From the NCBI GenBank assembly GCA_902795955.1, contig CADBNJ010000241.1, positions 1-10,178 on the forward strand: a stretch of DNA of 10,178 nucleotides, read 5' to 3'. Each line of letters opens with the position of its first letter. Within the stretch, counting starts at the first letter, position 1. The notes below the pieces were generated by a model. That model saw only the letters and a program-made list of their open reading frames with translations. It ran no database searches and was not told the origin of the DNA. Source of the DNA: Oscillospiraceae bacterium (GTDB lineage Bacteria; Bacillota; Clostridia; Saccharofermentanales; Saccharofermentanaceae). Shown piece after piece: positions 7,737-10,178 of this stretch. A program made the position numbers and the translations under genes.

Positions 7737-8414
7737 TCAGAGAGAACGCAAATATTTCTTATGTTCGTCGGGTATACGGAAGCTGTCACAGCACTTCCTT
7801 ACCGTCATCTTGTGTATTGTCGGAGACAGTCTCTTCTCCTCCATATAGGCAAGAACACTGTCATACTGCTTGGTCAGAGCCGTGGCAAAATACCATGCGA
7901 TCATCATCTGCAGATAGTATTCATTGGTCTTGACCCGGGCGACCATCTCAGGATATCTGTCATCGTAATCTTCATCAAGGAAATGATCCATCAGGACCTT
8001 GATGGCAAACCTGACGGTGTAAATATTCCTGCTCTTGATCCAGATCTTAACGTGCTTCAGAAGTTTATCGTGATTCTTCCTGAACACCTTGGGGATCATC
8101 TGGTCACAGGTTGCCCAGTTGTCAACATACGGGAGGAATGATTGGATCCTGCCGATGCAACTGTCGAAGTCCTTATCAAGTGATATGAGGAAAGCATGGA
8201 GCTGATTCTCTTCAAAGTACTGATGAGACGGATCACTCAGGAACTCTCCGGCAAACTCAGTGCCGTTCAGTTCCTTTGCCATTGCTCTCAGATCAGGCGT
8301 CCTGACGCCTATTATGGCATCCTCATCAACAGACGGGATCGTCCGGATCTGCATCTGACGATAGTCGTTATCCTGAAGTTCAAATAAGCGCTTAACCAGT
8401 TGCGAACGATCCAT
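7737..8414 (-). CDS. AlkD-like DNA alkylation repair protein
   Basis: Members of the AlkD/AlkC family (HEAT-like helical repeats) are DNA glycosylases that remove alkylated, positively charged bases such as 3-methyladenine and 7-methylguanine. The 225-residue protein is of family length and mainly helical. The family segment GVRTPDLRAMAKEL is at 36-49. The segment VDNWATCDQM (97-106) puts W100 and D104 four residues apart, like the catalytic W109 and D113 of Bacillus cereus AlkD. W174 in MIAWYFATA may match the third active-site residue, W187; this alignment is by eye. The gene begins 12 bp after recX with a strong ribosome binding site (AGGGGGG) and no terminator between, which places it in the recA transcript under LexA control. 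The family is firm; the exact substrate is inferred, so I give no gene symbol. Confidence 0.88.
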   Translation of the reverse strand: MDRSQLVKRLFELQDNDYRQMQIRTIPSVDEDAIIGVRTPDLRAMAKELNGTEFAGEFLSDPSHQYFEENQLHAFLISLDKDFDSCIGRIQSFLPYVDNWATCDQMIPKVFRKNHDKLLKHVKIWIKSRNIYTVRFAIKVLMDHFLDEDYDDRYPEMVARVKTNEYYLQMMIAWYFATALTKQYDSVLAYMEEKRLSPTIHKMTVRKCCDSFRIPDEHKKYLRSL

Positions 8415-8426
8415 ATATCCCCCCTG

Positions 8427-8906
8427 TTAATTCCCGGACGTGTCAGTCCCGAGATTATCGACCCAGACATTATAGACTGCGGAAGCCAGCTCATATGTGT
8501 ATCCGCGTCTTAATGCCGTATCTATCATCTCCGTTCTTATCTCATCACTGTCCTCTTCAAAGCCCAATGAAGTATATAAACTGTAGCATGTCTTACTGTC
8601 CGGCTCAAGCTCCGATGCAACGCTCTCAGCTACATCAGATGCAATGCCGGCAGCCAGCAGACGCTTAAGGATATAATCCCTGCTCTCCTGCTTCTTGCCT
8701 GTCCTGGATATAATGACCTTCCTCGATGCCTTCCTGTCGTTGATATATTCGCGCTCTATAAGCTCACTGACTACAGCTGATGCAATATCCTCAGGAAAGC
8801 CCTTGCCCGTAAGATAGACAAAGATCTTCCCTGAAGAATATGTTGCTATACCAATGTGCTTGATCGCAGCTGACAGAGCATCACGATATGCATTATTGTC
8901 CGTCAT
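8427..8906 (-). CDS. recX: Regulatory protein RecX
   Basis: RecX binds RecA and the RecA-DNA filament and limits its ATPase and strand exchange activity. The protein has 159 residues, a normal length. It shows the small helical repeats of the family: an N-terminal repeat with SSGKIFVYLTGKGFPEDIASAV (about 24-45, given here as motif positions), then LIEREYINDRKASRKVI around 49-65, and a second repeat with SRDYILKRLLAAGI at 75-88. Sequence similarity in this family is low, so position right after recA is a strong support. The ATG overlaps the recA stop codon by one base (TGATG) and lacks a Shine-Dalgarno sequence, so its translation probably depends on ribosomes finishing recA, which would keep RecX well below RecA in amount. 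Confidence 0.9.
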   Translation of the reverse strand: MTDNNAYRDALSAAIKHIGIATYSSGKIFVYLTGKGFPEDIASAVVSELIEREYINDRKASRKVIISRTGKKQESRDYILKRLLAAGIASDVAESVASELEPDSKTCYSLYTSLGFEEDSDEIRTEMIDTALRRGYTYELASAVYNVWVDNLGTDTSGN

Positions 8907-10033
8907 CAGTCTACATCAATGCCGAGGATATCATCATCAGCATCAGCATCCTCATCGAACTCTTCGTCGCCGTCTGCATCATCAGGGATGACTTCATCAG
9001 AAGGCTTATAAGAATCTCTTATGAGTTCCTCGATCTCCTTGCAGATATCAGGGTTCTTCTCGAGGTAGATCCTTGTATTATCCTTACCCTGAGCGATCTT
9101 CTCACCCTTATAGGAGAACCATGATCCGCTCTTCTCGATGATGTTGTTCTCAACTGCCAGATCGATCACACAGCTCTCGGAAGAGATTCCCTTGCCGTAG
9201 AAGATATCGAACTCGGCCTCCTTGAACGGAGGAGCTACCTTGTTCTTAACGACCTTGACACGTGTATGGTTACCGATCACCTCTGTACCGTTCCTCAATG
9301 ACTCGACTCTTCTGACATCCAGTCTTACTGATGCATAGAACTTCAGTGCACGTCCGCCGGGAGTAGTCTCGGGATTGCCGAACATTACACCGACCTTCTC
9401 ACGGAGCTGGTTGATGAAGATACAGATCGTTCCTGACTTGGATACGATACCTGCCAGCTTCCTCAATGCCTGGCTCATGAGCCTTGCCTGAAGTCCAACA
9501 TGAGAATCACCCATGTCACCCTCGATCTCTGCCTTAGGTACGAGTGCTGCAACGGAGTCGATTACGATGACATCGATACAGCCGGATCTGACGAGAGTCT
9601 CGCAAATATCAAGTCCCTGCTCACCTGTATCAGGCTGTGACAGGATGAGATTATCAACATCGACTCCGATAGCTGCTGCATATACGGGATCTAACGCGTG
9701 CTCAGCGTCGATATATGCGCAGGAACCGCCCTGCTTCTGTGCCTCAGCTACACAGTGAAGTGCAACTGTGGTCTTACCTGAGGATTCAGGTCCGTAGATC
9801 TCGATGATCCTTCCTCTGGGCAGTCCGCCGATGCCGAGCGCCATATCGAGTGACAGCGCACCTGTGGAAATAGAATCAATCTGAACATTGCTCTTATCTC
9901 CGAGTCTCATTACAGCGCCCTGTCCGAACTGCTTCTCTATCTGTGCAAGCGCCGCGTCCAGCGCCTTCTTCCTCTCTGACTGATCTGTAACGGGAGATAC
10001 TGAATTCTTACCTGCATTCTTACTCTTAGCCAT
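8906..10033 (-). CDS. recA: Recombinase RecA
   Basis: RecA forms ATP-dependent filaments on single-stranded DNA, carries out homologous pairing and strand exchange, and triggers LexA self-cleavage in the SOS response. The 375-residue protein has Walker [10 protein letters not shown] (81-89), E111 in [10 protein letters not shown] (the catalytic glutamate, E. coli E96), Walker B VIVIDS (155-160), and Q209 in FINQLRE (E. coli Q194, the ATP-sensing residue). The C-terminus, about residues 349-375, is extremely acidic (many D and E), as in the regulatory tail of other RecA proteins. The frame is open 42 codons further upstream, but through promoter and operator sequence. The ATG at 10033 gives the family start MAKSK and has the ribosome binding site GGAGGC six bases upstream. 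recX follows with a one-base overlap. Confidence 0.98.
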   Translation of the reverse strand: MAKSKNAGKNSVSPVTDQSERKKALDAALAQIEKQFGQGAVMRLGDKSNVQIDSISTGALSLDMALGIGGLPRGRIIEIYGPESSGKTTVALHCVAEAQKQGGSCAYIDAEHALDPVYAAAIGVDVDNLILSQPDTGEQGLDICETLVRSGCIDVIVIDSVAALVPKAEIEGDMGDSHVGLQARLMSQALRKLAGIVSKSGTICIFINQLREKVGVMFGNPETTPGGRALKFYASVRLDVRRVESLRNGTEVIGNHTRVKVVKNKVAPPFKEAEFDIFYGKGISSESCVIDLAVENNIIEKSGSWFSYKGEKIAQGKDNTRIYLEKNPDICKEIEELIRDSYKPSDEVIPDDADGDEEFDEDADADDDILGIDVD

Positions 10034-10045
10034 ATTACGCCTCCA

Positions 10046-10059
10046 TAAACATTTGTTCG
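10046..10059 (-). promoter_or_regulatory. LexA (DinR) operator of recA
   Basis: The minus strand reads CGAACAAATGTTTA. It fits the Gram-positive SOS box CGAACRNRYGTTYC at every position but the last. It lies 10 to 23 bases after the predicted transcription start and just before the ribosome binding site, so LexA bound here would block initiation or early elongation. DNA damage would release it through RecA-stimulated LexA cleavage. Confidence 0.88.
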
Positions 10060-10075
10060 TATTTCTAATAAGCTT

Positions 10076-10104
10076 ATTGTATTGATATGTTACAACAATG
10101 TCAA
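10076..10104 (-). promoter_or_regulatory. Sigma-A promoter of recA
   Basis: On the minus strand TTGACA (10104-10099) and TACAAT (10081-10076) are separated by exactly 17 bp. The -35 is perfect and the -10 has five of six matches. The predicted start is near 10069, giving a leader of about 35 bases that contains the LexA box and the ribosome binding site. This is the strongest promoter in the window and probably drives recA, recX, the AlkD-like gene, rimO and pgsA. Confidence 0.88.
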
Positions 10105-10111
10105 TGGAATT

Positions 10112-10121
10112 TTGTCGACAA
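10112..10121. repeat. Perfect palindrome upstream of the recA -35 box
   Basis: TTGTCGACAA is a perfect 10-bp palindrome located seven bases upstream of the recA -35 hexamer, in otherwise AT-rich sequence. A protein bound here would be placed like an activator or upstream repressor. I do not recognise it as the site of a known regulator. Confidence 0.3.
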
Positions 10122-10178
10122 TTAATACGAAAATATAACAATTTGTAATGACTGACCAATTATTGGGACTGGATTTGA

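Noticed and set aside
7715..7789. An N-terminal extension of rimO by 25 codons
   Set aside because: It overlaps the end of the AlkD-like gene and adds residues not found in the family; the conserved domain starts at MNNSNINITIIALGC.
10034..10159. An N-terminal extension of recA by 42 codons
   Set aside because: The extension crosses the promoter, the LexA box and the ribosome binding site; MAKSK at 10033 is the family start with GGAGGC before it.
10148..10178. Possible divergent gene start on the plus strand ([10 protein letters not shown], open to the edge)
   Set aside because: Only ten codons are visible, there is no ribosome binding site, and AT-rich promoter sequence easily gives such a frame. 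A minus-strand frame ending at a TAA near 10122 is equally possible and equally unsupported.
1..10178. A mobile element, defence island, CRISPR array or new multi-gene system
   Set aside because: All genes except the cut one at the left edge belong to known housekeeping families in ordinary lengths. No transposase, integrase, direct repeats or foreign base composition was seen.

Overview
The window carries a single block of genes, all read from the minus strand and packed almost without gaps. In transcription order (right to left) they are recA, recX, an AlkD-like DNA alkylation repair gene, rimO, pgsA, acpP, rnc, smc, ftsY and the first 23 codons of a gene for a secreted or membrane protein. 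The acpP-rnc-smc-ftsY order, the Firmicutes-type (DinR-like) LexA box before recA, the strong GGAGG-type ribosome binding sites and the protein sequences point to a Gram-positive bacterium of the Clostridia, with base composition near balanced by eye. I cannot name the genus.

Right part (about 6350-10178): recA has a clear sigma-A promoter (TTGACA, 17 bp, TACAAT) and a near-consensus LexA operator between the promoter and the ribosome binding site. recX overlaps the recA stop codon by one base. The alkylation repair gene follows 12 bp later with a strong ribosome binding site, and rimO 22 bp after that. No terminator is visible in this run, so SOS induction of recA probably also raises RecX and the AlkD-like protein. 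pgsA overlaps the rimO stop (ATGA).

Middle part (about 5320-5735): 100 bp separate pgsA from acpP. They hold a consensus -35 box and an imperfect 17-bp palindrome resembling a FapR site, so acpP probably has its own lipid-responsive promoter. Directly after acpP is a strong intrinsic terminator hairpin with seven U residues, only 12 bases before the rnc start codon. rnc and what follows are therefore presumably expressed by partial readthrough or from weak internal promoters.

Left part (1-5320): rnc, smc and ftsY are the usual Firmicutes group of RNase III, chromosome condensation ATPase and signal recognition particle receptor. smc has no ribosome binding site, but an extended -10 element (TGGTATAAT) lies six bases before its ATG, placed so that a transcript could begin at the start codon itself. 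After ftsY comes the start of a protein with a signal peptide, where ylxM/ffh would often be expected.

I find no transfer RNA, ribosomal RNA, mobile element, CRISPR array or phage gene, and no stretch over 300 bp without a gene. This is mostly a conserved housekeeping region. I see no new multi-gene system in it; the interest lies in regulation and in the joining of repair, lipid and secretion genes.
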